Notes under the pieces: model-generated
What the model was told of the DNA's origin: nothing
What the model saw: the letters and a program-made list of their open reading frames with translations, nothing else
Database searches by the model: none
Assembly: GCF_047663525.1 (NCBI RefSeq)
Contig: NC_092591.1
Span: 49,019,501 to 49,083,500 of the forward strand
Length of the DNA stretch: 64,000 bases
Reading direction: 5' to 3'
From: Anas platyrhynchos
Taxonomy: Eukaryota > Chordata > Aves > Anseriformes > Anatidae
Position numbers and translations under genes: made by a program
Shown here: one piece after another, positions 19,005 to 31,554 of the stretch
Position numbering within the stretch: position 1 is the first letter of the stretch
Layout: the number at the start of each line of letters is the position of its first letter

Positions 19005-22000
19005 TACTATTTGCATCACATCTTGTCTGATAGAATCAGGTTAGAACTAAGCCTGCTTCTGCAGGTGTAGGTCTTTTGTACTTCATTTACACTCAACTGT
19101 TCAATCTCAGCACTGAATACAAAATGTTGATTTTCTTAATGAGCTTTTCCTCCCAGCTCTGTATTCTTTAATTCCCCTAATGACATCCTTATCTCCTGCA
19201 TTTAATAATCTTCTTCTGCCTGGCCTCAGGCTTGAGCCCCAGAGGGGTCCAAGCTGCCCAAATGCCCCTCAATGCCTCATCTGCCAGGGCAGATTTCCTT
19301 CCTGAATTTCCTTCCTTGAACGCTGGTAGAAGTACCCTGGCATGGCACATCCACTGATTAATCTGTGGAAAGTAATGAACATAGAGAAAGGGTACCTGCA
19401 GCAGAGGTTTTAATCCTATTTTGCTTAGACAAAACCATCAATAGCTTAGACAGTTTTTGAAGTTAAATTCATTTAAGCAGTGATGAATCTTTCAAGACAA
19501 GGTTGAAAACAGCAAAAAATGTATTCAAGAGCAACATGGAGCCTACTAGTAACTAGGTGGGTTTGCAGTGCATAAAATCCTGGAATGGTTTGGGCTGGAG
19601 GGGACCTCAAGGATCACCCAGTTCCACCCCCCTGCCATGGGCTGGGGTATCTCCCACTGCATCAAGTTGCTCAAAGCCCCATCCAGCCTGGCCTTGAACA
19701 TTTCCAGGGATCCACAACTTCTCTGGGCCAAATAACCCCATGAAGCCAAAACTTGCTTACTTTCTGAGAAGCAGAGCAACCTTCAGTATTTTGGGTTGCA
19801 GGAATAAATATGCACCGTGTCTTTCTATATGCAGTGTGGATGTAACCCCTCCCAGGACAGTGCAGGATAAGCTCAGCGCGGCACCTAAACAGCCCTTTGT
19901 TTTGCCATCCTTCAGTTCTGGAGGCTGTGAATCCCACATTTTCTGCTAGCATGAAACTCACACAAAAACACAATGCTTTTGCTTTTGCATTTGGTTTCTG
20001 GGACACTAACCGTGCGTCCTGATATTCTGTAAGATGAAATACAAGTATTCGCCACAAATGCCTGCAGCATCCAGGAACTCTTCCTGGGTCATGTTGCACA
20101 GCTGTAAGCCGTTGATATTAAAATGGGAAAAGGAAATGCAGTTGGCATCTAGTTTGTACTGGTCACAGCAAAACTGCAACCACTCACAGACGTTGTGCTT
20201 ACTCCAGTACTCCGGGTGGATGGATGTCCAGAAAGAATCAGAATCTGCAACATATTTGGCAAGAAAGGGGAACATTGCAATGCAAAGCTCATTGTGCACT
20301 TCATTTTAGTAAGCATGTTTCAAGCAAAACTGATCCCTCTTCCTTCTTCTCTTCTGACTGCAAACTTCCTTCCCTATTCCTTCAGAAAACATCAGGCCCT
20401 GCCTTGTGCATTTTACTGTCTCCTTTTGTCACACAAATGCTCTTAATAATTCTCAGGCATGTTGAGAGAAACTTCTTGCACATACAAAGAAAGATAACAC
20501 ACCTTTTAAAAAAGCAATTAAAAAATACGAAAAGGTCAGAGTACAGAATTTGTGAGAACTTGGTGGTGTGTGATAAAAATGAGTGATGCATTCCTAGACT
20601 GAGCTAACCTTTGGGCTCAGGCGTTGAAGCACTCCTTGATGACACCCAACTGCGCTCCGTGGCACATGGGTAAATGCCACTCATTTGTTGCTGCTTTTCT
20701 CATAATTCCAGCAAGTTACTTCACTCCTTTAATCTAAAATTATGTTGTTAATGTCACGGTAGGGAATGCTTTTTGTTAGGTTAGAAACTGAAAAATGCAT
20801 TACTCTTAACATGCCTTCCACCGGAGAAACATTTCTGACAGGTAAGGGGAAGCGTGGAAGAGCTCCTGAGTAAAATGGCCAGGGAACTGAAACCTGCAGC
20901 TACTTTGCCAATTAAATTAGCAGGCAGCTCTCCTCAGCAATGCAGGTACCAGGTGAATGTGTAGAAATATGTATGTATATGTATTATTTTATTTTATTTT
21001 ATTTTTTTCCCTAGAAGAACCAATTTTAAGTATTCCTGATGTAAAATCTTGGTCTGGTGTGATAAAGCTGTACGCTGCAGCTAGCAAGCATAATCTGTGA
21101 CTCACACTTTTATCTCTATAAACAAAACACAGGGTCACAATTTCTCTCAGGTGAGATTCTCAATCAGTTGCAGGAACACCAGCCTCAAGAGATTATTGAT
21201 TTCAGAGCCTATCAATTTAGGGGCTCTAAATTGATTTTGAATATATGATCTGTATTATTTCTTTTACTCTTGTTACAGACCAGTAAATAACAACAGGAGA
21301 GCAATCAAATACCGTGTGAATGAAAGTAGTACAATGGAAGCAGAAATAGTTTAGTTTATTTTTACCTCTCACAGCATCTTATTCTGGACTTATATTTAAT
21401 GACTTCTTAGTCCAGCCATCCTTTTTTCCTTACTTCATTTTCAAATGAATCCTTAACTTTTGATTTTAGGCACTGCTTGTATGACATCGTCATTCAAATT
21501 AGGTTACGATCGCACTGCAAGCAAGGTGGATTGTACCTGTCCTTTGTCTAGACAACCAGTTCAGAGTGCAAAGTGATGCAAATTGGCTGGATGAGTTTCC
21601 ACAGTGAAATTAATTCAAAGGGTTTGAAATTGTGACAGAATAACTGAAATATGGATCTTGCATCCTACGTGGGCTTCTGTAAAATAATTAATACTTCTAA
21701 TTATAAGTCCTAAAAGTTTACAGGGGAATTTGTGGTTGCTTTCATGAATCATTCCCATGCTATAAATATCTTCATCTGTATGCACATACAGAATTAATGT
21801 AATCCTGAGTGCTGTGTTTTAAGCCCTGAGATGCTACTGTGACATCCCAGTAAAGCAAAGAGGTGGGCAGAAGATCTGGGTCTGGCTTTTGGGCCCCATC
21901 GCTCGAGGATATTTGAAGCTGTGATTTTATTCAGCTCCTTATTTAAAAGGGAAATCTGGTGAGCTTGACATTGGATCAGCTCCTCCGAGCCCTGCGGAGT

Positions 22001-25000
22001 GCACACACCTGGCTGTGTCAGAGGCTTCCTTGGGGGAGAATGGGAGTGCTGGAAACACCAGGCTCACAGGGCTTCTGCCAGCAAAAAAAAAAAAAATCAC
22101 TTCAAAATCAGGCTTGAGCTCTGCAGGAATCCCAACTGTAGAGGCTGCTCAAGAAAAGCAGAAGGCTGAATTGATCCCTTTCTGGACTGGGCAGACTTTT
22201 TATTTTTATTTTTTTTTAATCCTGTGCCAACAGCCTCCATCCCCCCTAGGAAACCTGGAGCACCACCAGGTCCCCAGCTAGACAGACGGACTGCGGAGGG
22301 GCCTCGCTGTGCGACCAGGCGTGAATCCAGCCCTGGGTGTCCCAGGCTGTGCCGTGAGCTGCAGCAGCGAGAGATCCCAGATCTTTTTGCTGCATTTGTC
22401 TACAATACACAGCCGAATGACAAAGTCAAGGCTGTCTTTCTGTCTGTCTTTCTGTCTGCAAGAGTGTTTGATGGCTCTTGTTTTCATAGAATCATATCAT
22501 GAAAGAAAAGCACGACTGTTTGTTGTGCCATTCCACAGGTAGACTGAATAATCTTGAAATATTTTGGCCAGTGGTCTTGAAACTTTGACTTGACTGTGAT
22601 AAACATCAGCTTTGCTGGCAATATAAATGCCACAGCATGTTTCTTTCATGGAGCAGCACTCATCTGGTCTCATTTCCTTGTTTGCTTTGGCTTTGGGAAG
22701 GCTCAGATATTTTTTTTTTGGAATATTCCAGGGCTCTATGAAGCACTAATGTGTATGGTGAGCATTCAAAACGTGCTGACATCAAGCCGTCCTATTTGCA
22801 TGTGCTCTTGCCTTTTAGTTCTTACATCCGAGCTACACATTCAGGGCAGCTTCCCCTGCTCGGCGATGGACGTGACCAAGGTACCGTGCCACTTCCAACA
22901 CCCTGCTGGAAGAAAAGGTTGGCCAAAGACAAAGCCTCTGAGGGATTTTCAGGTTTTCTTTTAGTGAAAAAGAAAGGGACAGGTAGAATTTCATAGCAAA
23001 GTGCTAAAGCTCAAGGGGAAAGCCCTTCAGCAGGAGAGGAGGGGACAGGTATCTCCCTCGGTGGCGGGGGCCTGCCAGGAGCCTGCTTAAAGGAGGGTAC
23101 CTGGAAGGAGGATGGTGAAGAAGAGAGCATGGGATTCACACCTGCCCCTTCCCAGCATTTTGAGGCGATTTCCACTGCCCGTTCCATTGCATTGGCTATT
23201 TTACCATGGTTCTCCTTAAACCTGAATATTGGGACCCTGTTGTGCTGGCCAGTACCAGCTGCTGGGGAATGGCATTTGCAGACATCACCTCCCTGGGCTG
23301 CACCCGTTGTTTCAGTCTGTGGGCTTCGTTCATGTCTCCCACTAAAACTGCACCCCAAAAATGAGCCTCCTGCCATTTATCGGGGATAAATGTATATTTT
23401 TACATATTATTTTCCCTACATTGATATTTCTGTATTATTTTCAAGCACTCAAGTGCTGGAAAAATGAAGAAAAGAAATGAAAATGACACAATATTTTCCT
23501 GTCACAGATTTTAGCTTCTTCCACTTTGTATAAAACAAAAAGGATGCTCCCTAAAATACAAGTCCTGATATGTTCTGCTTGCCAGAAAATAAAAACATGA
23601 AAAAGACCAATGTGGGATGTGTAAGGGGTGACTGACCCTGCAGTTCTCCTCCTGGGAAAGCGAGGATGGCAGCCCCAGACTGAAGGTCCCACTAAGCCAG
23701 GGTTCTCTCTCTGCTTGCGTTTGCAGGAACATTTTCACATTTTCAGAGAAAATATTTTACTTGGACTTGTACAAATATTAATTTAGGCTTGTACATAAAA
23801 ATACTGGTGTCCTGTTTAGCACAGGAGCTGAGCCCAGCTATGAGCTGTAAATCAGTGATCTTCATCTGACTCTTGAGGCAGACTTGCCATCCCTTTCATC
23901 CAAATATATAGGTTTTATACATAGTTCTGTACTTGAATAGCATATTTCCATGTGGAATATGTTTAAACTTGACCTTATACTTTGCTTCTAGTGAGTACAA
24001 AGCAGGTTTTCAAGAGTCGCATGGATCCCAGTCCTTCAGCCTGGTATTGTGACAGTGTAGGCAGTGTAGGCTGAGTGTTGTGCTGATCTACGTTCTTCTC
24101 TGGCTGCCCTAGGACTGCTCGGGCAAAGCTGGTGGCACTGCAGGAGTGGTTTTGTTTCTGTGTATTAGACATGTTCAGTGTGCTCCCTGGCTGCTGTGGA
24201 AGAAAGGAAGGAAATGATAAGGGGACTCACAGGTTCTACAAGGTTGGATTAAATGTAATACAGGAAAGAAATTATTGTAAGCATCAAGAGTGTATAGAAA
24301 GCCTAAAAGCATCAAAAAATGAGCAATAGAAAACATGCAGAAAAGGAAATGTAACTTTTACCATAGTCAGCAAAGGCTAATTATCTTCCCAGCTCAGCTG
24401 TGCTTAGCAAGAGGGATTCTGACATGATTGCTGCACAGGACCCTGTGTCTTCAAGCTGAGAAAGCTTTGCTTGTAGCTCCAGGTGGAGCTTGGCTTAACA
24501 CAGCTGTGGGGTACGCACACTGCACTGCTCTTCACCTGTGTGAATGCAGGGCTGAGCAGCTGCTGAGTCACAGAGCTTGCACTGATAACAGGGATCACAC
24601 AGCAGAAACACTAGAAATTGTCAAAATGACTCTGAAGGGATGACTCTGAAGGGCAAAGCCCTTGGCAAATGCTGATCTGCTGGTATCAGAACTCCCCTTG
24701 GGATTATTTCAATTTCAGGTGTTTTTGTTTGTTTTGTTGTTGAAAAAAATAAAAAAAAAAAAAAAGAAAGAAAGAGGATGCAATAGCAGGCAAATCTTAA
24801 GTAAAAATCAGTGCAAAATAAGAATTATTGTGACTGATCCAAAAGAAAATTGAATTGCATGAGGTATTTTGAAATGCAATTTAAATTCTAAACCAGAATA
24901 CTTTCTGTGACTTTTGTCATTTCGAATGTACTTTAGAATTTCATTCTAAATTGGAATGAAAACTAATATTAAAACTCTCTATCTCTCTATATATTTGAAT

Positions 25001-26003
25001 AAAAAATCAATTTCTGCAGGGCTTTGAAGACAAGCATTTAGTAGAAGCAAGAAGATTTATGTTCTACCTCATACGTCACACAAACATTGAATGGACAAAT
25101 TCAGCAATATTGAAGCAAAACACTAAGTCCTCAATGGTCAGGGATTAGCACCAGGAGAAGCCATGTGGAAAGTTTTTTTCTTTATTACTCCAACTGTGCC
25201 TTGGCAGGAAAGGACTTCTCCTTAAGACCAACAGTGTTCTCATTTAAAAGGACAAAAATAGCTTTGTAAGAGAAAAATACTGCATAAACCCATAAATCTT
25301 CCTCAGCCACAAGTTTGGCTCAGTAACGTGACTGGGTTGTGCTACCTTTCTTTCCAGAGCCAGTTGAATGATTTAGCCTGAGTGCAGAGAAGAATATCAG
25401 CACTATTTAGGAGTTTAAAGCAACTGTTTCAAAGGGAGAAGATTTGGAATGAGTTCCTTCGGACAGCTGGGATGCCCGTGTGAGATGCGTGGCCTGGAGC
25501 AGAACGGGGCTTCCAAATGCAGAGGCAGAGAATTGCACAGTTCCCTATGCATAGCCCGTAGCTCCCTGCCCCAGTTCATGAACCACACCGTCCTTTGGGA
25601 GCTCCTGCTTGCATGATGTGTATCACCTTGCCACACGAGGGGAAAGCATCACTGAAACACATAGCACTGTAGAACTGAAGCCACTACTAGTTAATATTAT
25701 TCCTTTATCTTGCATGGCTAGTTATAGGTTTTAGGTTAGTCAGACTAGAAAAAAAGAAAGGCTATAATAGTGGGCTCAGCCTGTTTGCTACATGATCAGA
25801 ACTGAAGTAAATTAAATTCAAACCATAACATAAGTTATTGATATTGCACATTCTTTTCAATTGGAGTCTGTCTACATACCTGTCTGATGATCACAGGTGG
25901 GATAGCCATCTTCAGTTGTCCCAAATAACTCTGTCCAAGACATCAGGGGATCACAAACCATTGTGTTTGACAGAAATGTGCTGTGGGTTACTGAATCCAG
26001 CAT
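15034..26003 (-). CDS. ELF5: ELF5, ETS-family transcription factor with PNT and ETS domains (six coding exons)
   Basis: Nuclear transcription factor binding GGA-core sites; in mammals it controls epithelial, trophoblast and secretory cell fate. Coding exons on the minus strand: 26003-25880, 20244-20011, 18740-18690, 17030-16962, 15918-15723, 15130-15034. They total 771 nt, i.e. 256 aa plus TGA, close to the mammalian 255-aa form. Every junction is GT-AG, and phases are 1,1,1,1,2. The protein begins [11 protein letters not shown]; the PNT domain lies at about 43-119 ([31 protein letters not shown]), a linker with QECHSHGRT at about 150-158, and the ETS domain at about 164-247 ([15 protein letters not shown], recognition helix [17 protein letters not shown]). 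The terminus is [12 protein letters not shown] and ELF3 are paralogues, but PNT and tail residues fit ELF5 best. The frame is intact. A splice acceptor just before the ATG implies an upstream exon that I could not locate. Confidence 0.96.
15723..15918 (-). CDS. ELF5: ELF5 ETS-domain exon
   Basis: 196 nt, acceptor TTCCAG, donor GTGAGT, entering in phase 1 and leaving in phase 2. It encodes most of the ETS winged helix-turn-helix, including the LWEFVRDLL helix, ILEWED and the recognition-helix residues KLSRALR whose arginines contact the GGA core in this family. Confidence 0.96.
16962..17030 (-). CDS. ELF5: ELF5 second linker exon
   Basis: 69 nt, phase 1-1, donor GTAAGT. The acceptor chosen is CCCAG at 17032-17031 because it keeps phase and preserves the length of the ELF5 linker; an AG five bases further upstream in the pre-mRNA is a poorer fit. 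Encodes [22 protein letters not shown]. Confidence 0.88.
18690..18740 (-). CDS. ELF5: ELF5 small linker exon
   Basis: 51 nt, phase 1-1, acceptor CACAG and donor GTAAGT. It encodes the [16 protein letters not shown] segment, aligning with the ELF5 linker after the PNT domain. Too short for open-frame detection; found through phase, splice sites and protein similarity. Confidence 0.92.
18963..19003 (+). repeat. T41 mononucleotide run in ELF5 intron
   Basis: Forty-one consecutive T residues, the longest homopolymer in the window. It could be a minus-strand poly(A) insertion tail, but no parent sequence or duplication was identified. Confidence 0.9.
19571..19735 (-). mobile_element. CR1 LINE 3' fragment in ELF5 intron
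   Basis: The plus strand reads aatcctggaatggtttggg, then ggacctcaaggatcaccca, and later caaagccccatccagcctgg and cacaacttctctggg. This is the reverse complement of the CR1 3' UTR region common in bird genomes. About 165 bp; the 3' tail repeat is degraded. Confidence 0.88.
20011..20244 (-). CDS. ELF5: ELF5 PNT-domain exon
   Basis: 234 nt, phase 1 at both ends, acceptor TTGCAG and donor GTTAGT. It encodes nearly the whole PNT/SAM-like domain, a protein-interaction module in ETS factors. An apparent N-terminal extension of the open frame into 20245-20299 is intronic. Confidence 0.95.
20983..21008 (+). repeat. (TTTTA)n microsatellite
   Basis: Pentanucleotide units, about five copies, running into a T tract. 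Confidence 0.85.
22432..22458 (+). repeat. (TCTG)n / TTTC microsatellite
   Basis: Short pyrimidine-rich tetranucleotide repeat with interruptions. Confidence 0.75.
24743..24776 (+). repeat. A-rich / (AAAG)n repeat
   Basis: A run broken by one T, followed by AAAG units. Confidence 0.85.
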
Positions 26004-26006
26004 CAC
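25880..26006 (-). CDS. ELF5: ELF5 first recognised coding exon
   Basis: Encodes residues 1-41 and ends in phase 1 at donor G|GTATGT. The ATG is at 26003-26001 with G at -3. Three bases upstream is an AG acceptor (26008-26007), preceded about 20 nt earlier by TACTAAT, a near-consensus branch site. In human an alternative upstream exon adds ten residues before MLDS; the same arrangement probably exists here, the shared V codon being GTG at 26006-26004. Confidence 0.93.
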
Positions 26007-27464
26007 CTTGAGATATTAATACATTAGTAGAAGATGAAAAGATAATATTAAGAACCTACTTAAGACCCTACTTTATAAGGTGACAGGCATGATTTCCTTG
26101 TTGTGGATATGTAGATCTGTGATGTACCATTGGCCACCATCACCTAAACTTCTACCAAAGCTAATGATTACCTCCTGAAACCTGAAGATGAAGGAGCTAA
26201 GAAATTTAAGAGCAATGTAGCTGACAAACATACCGTAGGTAGTTTTACAGTAAAGATGATTGGAATCACACATTCCTAGGGAGTGAAGGATAAACCATAA
26301 AATAACATTATAATTAACATTATGATTTAATGAGATTGGTGTTAAAAAATATTTGAGCAAGTCCCTATACAGTCCCCGTGATGAAAAACATCATTCTGGT
26401 CATAAGGATGCTCCCTGTGTCCATAAGACACTGCCACAAATCTTAGCCAGTCTAGAGTGTGAGGAGATTAACAAGGTCTGAGAAAGAAATGCACTTTCAA
26501 AGAAGATTAGAAACTGAAAATTTACGTGGAAAATTGGGAAACTATTTCAGAGGTTGTATGCTTTAGGGAAGATGATTCTTGCACCAAAAGTGAGACAGCT
26601 GGTTATATTTCAGTGAAGAAGATGAAAAAAATACATATCTATGACATGAACTAAAGCTGGTACAGAAAAAGAGAATTTGTGGTCCACCCCCCTTCTTTAT
26701 GCATGTATCACATACGTGCAAGTACGCACACATGCATTTCGCTGTTCTTCGTGGCTGAGACTCCTGATACCCAAGACCCTGGACCACCTCGTATGCAGCT
26801 TAGTAGAAATGGTGATCATTTAAGAGATGTGAAGGAAAGAATTAAGTGGAATTTAAACCCACAGCTCTTTATGTCCTAGTTTCTTTTCTGGGAGAGACAG
26901 GAATTGTTCCATGGACTAGCTGCTGTGAATACATAAATGGACCTGATTTTGGCTCTTGCCTTTTGGAGTTCAGACAAAACTGCTCAAGCCAGTTTGGCTC
27001 TTTTCTTTAGACCTAAGCTGCTTCTGCCTTTCATAACTAATTCCAGCTTGGGTAATTTCTAGCAGTAAGACACCTGAGCTAGTTAATAGGATAATATAGT
27101 CTTAAAGATCAACCCCAAATCAAAAGTTGTACAAATAGCTGCATATAGTGAGAAAATGTGAAGGATTCAAAAGTTTTCACAGATAAATTACAGAATTCAA
27201 AGATAAGTCCTATCTTAGTGTAGGTGATGTACTGATGAGATATGGAATATGGAAACATTTGGGAGGCTTCTGAAATCTTTTGATATACAGGAATTTAAAT
27301 GTAGGGCAAAGTAGTATTTCAAAAACATTATATTTCCACTTAATCATATCATTATGAATAGAACATATGAGTATTTAAACCATCAGTCATTTTAGTGAAT
27401 GTATCCAAAGAGTCTCTCCTCTGTGCATCTCTGCCAAAGGATTGAGTGTGAAATAGCTCCTGCA

Positions 27465-27533
27465 TGTATATATATACACACACATATATAAATGTGTATA
27501 TATATGTATATGTATGTGTGCATATATATATAA
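27465..27533 (+). repeat. TA/CA/TG compound microsatellite
   Basis: About 70 bp alternating purine-pyrimidine sequence of TATA, ACAC and TGTA units; potentially Z-DNA or cruciform prone. Confidence 0.9.
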
Positions 27534-30500
27534 TTGTGCTTTTGGATGAACCCCATATATTCAGTGAGCAATAAAGAATTTTACTCAATTAATGCAAAGT
27601 GATCCATATGAGTCTACCATGTCCTGTCTCAGATACAGCAGGATTGCCAGAATATAATATTAGAGTTTAGGACGTGATTTTTTTTATTCCTTTGAGTTAC
27701 TGGCCCACACAGAAAAAGTTTCCCAATGTCATATCTGTTCACAGTTAATTTAGAAAGTCAAAACAGTGGCACTCTGAATTGCTGCAGAATATAATCCAAA
27801 TGAAAAGAAGCACATAATGCTTATTTAACTTTTTTCTTCAATTGTGTTTATGTTTAATTCGGTTGCTGGCATGAGATGATGCTGGCTAACGATACCCAGA
27901 ATTCTGAAATTCACAGTGGTAGAAAAAAGCCAAGCATTCTGTACTGTGGTGCCAGTGTATTGACACAAGTGTCTCTGTAAAACAAGGGATTTGACACCTA
28001 TTCACGCTTACTACCCGTGCAAAAGGAAATTAGTGTTTGGTACAGCAGAAAATCAATTCTGACTCTCTTGAAATCAATGCAAATTTTTTTTTCCACAAAC
28101 TTCAATGGAAGAGTTTCACCTCTCATTCCTCACCAAGGGGTGGCAGGACAGACACACGCAGAAGAGCTGGATAGAAACAGTGAAGAAGGGAGGGAGAACT
28201 ACAAGTCGCTGATAGCCCTCTTCAGTAACGCTGGACGTTGCCAGGGATGTACCTACATCTGTGCAGTCAGTGATCCCAGTCTGGCACTGCTGAAAAAGGT
28301 AGAGACCTCCAGGACACGTGTAGAGACAATGATCTTCCCAACCATGCCCTCGGCAGCCAGCATACCCCATTTCCCTGCGACTGTCACCCCCCAGGCAGCA
28401 CAACGAGCAGCCGGCTGTGAATATACCCCAGCACCAACTGAGTAGGCAGAAATAACTCCCCGAAAGCCAACTGCAATTCTGGAGAAGTGAATAGAATATC
28501 TCTGCAGATAATTGGTGAGACGTGTTTTAGAAATGATTGCTAAGATAACCTGTTCAAAGCATCTCCACAACTCTCCATACCTGCCTACCCGCAAATAAGG
28601 CTTTACACAGAGAAATGTCTGGAGTGAAATCCCAGTCCTACTCAAGACAATTTTCCCCTCAAATTCTTCAAGGACAGAATTTCACTGTTTATTTCTACTG
28701 CTTCTCAGCAGAAAATAAATTCTTTCTGACAGTTTCACAAGTTTAAGAGTTACTTTTGCTTGAAATTCAATTGAAAAAACGTGAGAGGAAGGTGAATTCA
28801 ACACATTCTCTGCAGTACAAATCATTTCTCATTTGACTTTGACTTTTTTAGGCTATTGCTTTTAGTGGAAAGAAAAATTAGTTGGAAATAGTGATGGCTT
28901 AGATAAAATAATATGTTACATTGCAAGGCTATAATCATTTCTCCATCTGGGTAAGATTTAGCTAGAAAAGGATGAAGTTATTAGTATTTGCATTATTGCT
29001 GTCTGAATGGTAACGACAGTTTAGTAGATTTAGTGCCTTGCTTCTGAATTTTCATGGCGATTTTTTCCGAGGTGGAAAGTCGATTTGCACAGGGTAAATG
29101 ATACTTGGGAAGATGGATGAACTATTGCAAGAGAAGGGGAATCTGAAACAGAGCCAAAGCCACTGGATCTGGGAAAGTTCAGAACTCAGCACATGCTTGG
29201 TTTCATACTTTACTGTGAAGAAAACCTGTTTGTCTGAACTGGAAAACTAATTTTGTGAAGTGGACAGGAAGCCTCAGTCCCTGCTGAGGACTGGACCTGG
29301 ACTCACAGGTGTGTGGCAAAGCTGCCAGCCCCACATCCCACCAACAGGTTTGACCACATGCTGTGACAGGCAGCAAAAGCCATTTAGGAAGGAAAAATCC
29401 TGTTTTACCCATGTGCAGTTTATGCTGTTACTCCTATATAGAGCTATGCATGTTCCAGAAAATAATGTTAATTCTTAATATCATTAGCAAAGGTAATCTC
29501 TTTTAAATATTTATGCAAACAGGATATTGGTTTGGATCACATCAAATAGTATTTCACTGCTTATGTACACACACACATATCTGCTTAAATACACTCTTGG
29601 GACACAGAAAGGGGAAGAGGCAGTCTGTTTAAACAACAGGAGGGCTTTACAATATTGGTTTTGCTCCAGCTGGTGCCTGGTTGGAAGAAGCAATTAATTA
29701 GCTGTCACATTACAAACATTCTCGTTTGATTTAATGAGACAGGTCTGGATCGTTAATTTATTAAAAAGCATTTGTTGGGGTTCATGCATGTCTCCTCTAT
29801 TAATTCATTAAACCAAAGTCAATTGTTTTTCATTGAGAAAACAGGTGATGCACAAATAGGAATGGCAGGCAGTACATCAGTTGGGTGCCTGATAAATCAT
29901 CACAGCAAAAGGGTAGCTGACAGCCCTTTAGAAAATAGAGACTTCAATAAAGAAATGGAGCTTACTTGTAGGAAGGCGCTTACTCCTGAAGCAGCAGCTA
30001 AATCCAGAAGGTCTTGGGAGCAAGGGGGAGCAGGAGGCTTTAACAGCAGCACAGCCCGGCACTTTGGAAATAAAGCCACCTGCAGGACTGTGATATACGG
30101 AACACCTTACAGACAGGTTTGTTTGGTTTTTCAAGTTCTTATACACACCCCTTCTGATGACAGTGATAATATATAGTATAACACAGCCCAGAGAATGGGG
30201 GAGAAACATTCTGAAGTGCAGAAAGTTTACCTTTATTCTGTATTGTTTTTTTCTGCTCCTCTAAAGTGTTGATTTACGTAACCCTGACTCTTGGACCACC
30301 TTAAGCAAACCTGGTGTGTGTAAGTACTTGACCTGAGGAGACTCTTTCACTCTTTCTTTTACATCCTTAGCAGGTAGGAAGGACTATTGCATTATGCTTA
30401 GAGATCTCAAAGCCTGGAGAAGTGGCATCCTCACCATTTGCTTCTGAAAAGGACCAGGATGCAGCAAAGTGGCTGGCTTAAAATCATGGAGCAAACCACT

Positions 30501-31536
30501 GACAGTGTTAGAGGAAGGACATTGTTCACCTGATGCCAAGCAACATCTCTGCCTGGTACATCTCACAGTGTTCCTGAGATCCATGAAAACCTACTGGGCT
30601 CCAGCCCAGATGCAGCTGCCTTTAGGTCTTAAATGACTGCAAAGTGATTTGAATTTTCATGAGGAGGATGCTTGGCGTTATTAGAAGCAACAGATCAGAG
30701 ACACTGACAGTGGAGAGAATGAATTGGAAAATAAAATGAGCATATCTAATATAAAAGGGCACTTCTTTTAAATATAAATGAGGAAGAGCTTCGGTCAGCC
30801 TAGATCAAAATATTTTTATGCCCCAGAGCTCCATGTTAATTAGTAGTCTCTTGAGGATGCCTGCGTAAACAGCTTGAGTTAAAGGTTTAGGCAAGTATGA
30901 CACCTCAGTTCTCCCGAGAGGTGCTACTTCTAATACTGAAAATACCTCGTCTTTTATGTTTTAGGTGGGCTTTTGACTGAGGTTTTCCTGTCTTCAGAAA
31001 CTCCTCAGCTGAAATTGTCATTCGGGGAGGAGAGGTGGAGACATTAATTGAGACAAATACTGTGGCATTAGCTCCCAGGATCCCTTTGGCTTAGTCTTCT
31101 GCTTGCCTTTATGCTCCTGCTCCAAGCAGAGGCACTCATTTGCCCCATTACCGTGGTGTCAGGGAGCCTCCCCAGCTTCATGCTGCTGCTCCTGCGCACG
31201 TCTTGCTGTGAGGGAGCTGCACACTGTGGCCATATGAAGAGGTGGCCCTGCTGCAAGGCAGCGCTGTTGTGTGTGTGAAGGAGGGCAGAAGTGACTCAGA
31301 GGGACATGGGAGTTTCATGATGCATGTCCCCAGCGCAGAGAGGCACAGCATGTCAGGACACACTGCTGATGGGGCTGGTGGTGGCCATGCAGGGGCAGTG
31401 TCCTGGCCAGCCGGGTCAGGGCAGCACGATGTACCGGCACGCTTGCCTTCAGCTACCCAGGAACATCACTGGGGCTTGGTCTGAGGGCTCCCATGGGGCC
31501 CTGTTCTTTTTTTCTTGCTTATTTTCTTTTCCTGCC

Positions 31537-31554
31537 TTTATTTATTTATTTATT
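31537..31554 (+). repeat. (TTTA)n microsatellite
   Basis: Four to five TTTA units. Confidence 0.85.

Larger units (their letters stand above)
15131..20010 (-). other. ELF5: ELF5 introns between PNT and ETS exons
   Basis: Introns at 15131-15722 (592 bp), 15919-16961 (1,043 bp), 17031-18689 (1,659 bp) and 18741-20010 (1,270 bp), interrupted by the listed exons. Contents seen: a T41 run and a CR1 3' fragment in the last of these. Nothing else was recognised. Confidence 0.85.
20245..25879 (-). other. ELF5: ELF5 intron 1 (between start exon and PNT exon)
   Basis: 5,635 bp, GT-AG. Holds simple repeats: a TTTTA run at 20983-21008, TCTG repeats at 22432-22458 and an A-rich AAAG repeat at 24743-24776. 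No further exon was recognised. Size and position make it a place to look for ELF5 enhancers, but nothing specific was seen. Confidence 0.8.

Noticed and set aside
20245..20299. N-terminal extension of the PNT open frame
   Set aside because: It lies beyond the acceptor at 20246-20245, and phase matches the exon ending at 25880, so it is intronic.
22483..22500. Possible CR1 tail (tcatagaatcatatcatga)
   Set aside because: The following sequence does not continue into the CR1 3' region; too short to support.
28017..28645. Overlapping 130-142 codon frames on both strands
   Set aside because: Start codon is GTG on the plus strand, no domain and no splice context; likely chance in a slightly GC-richer patch.
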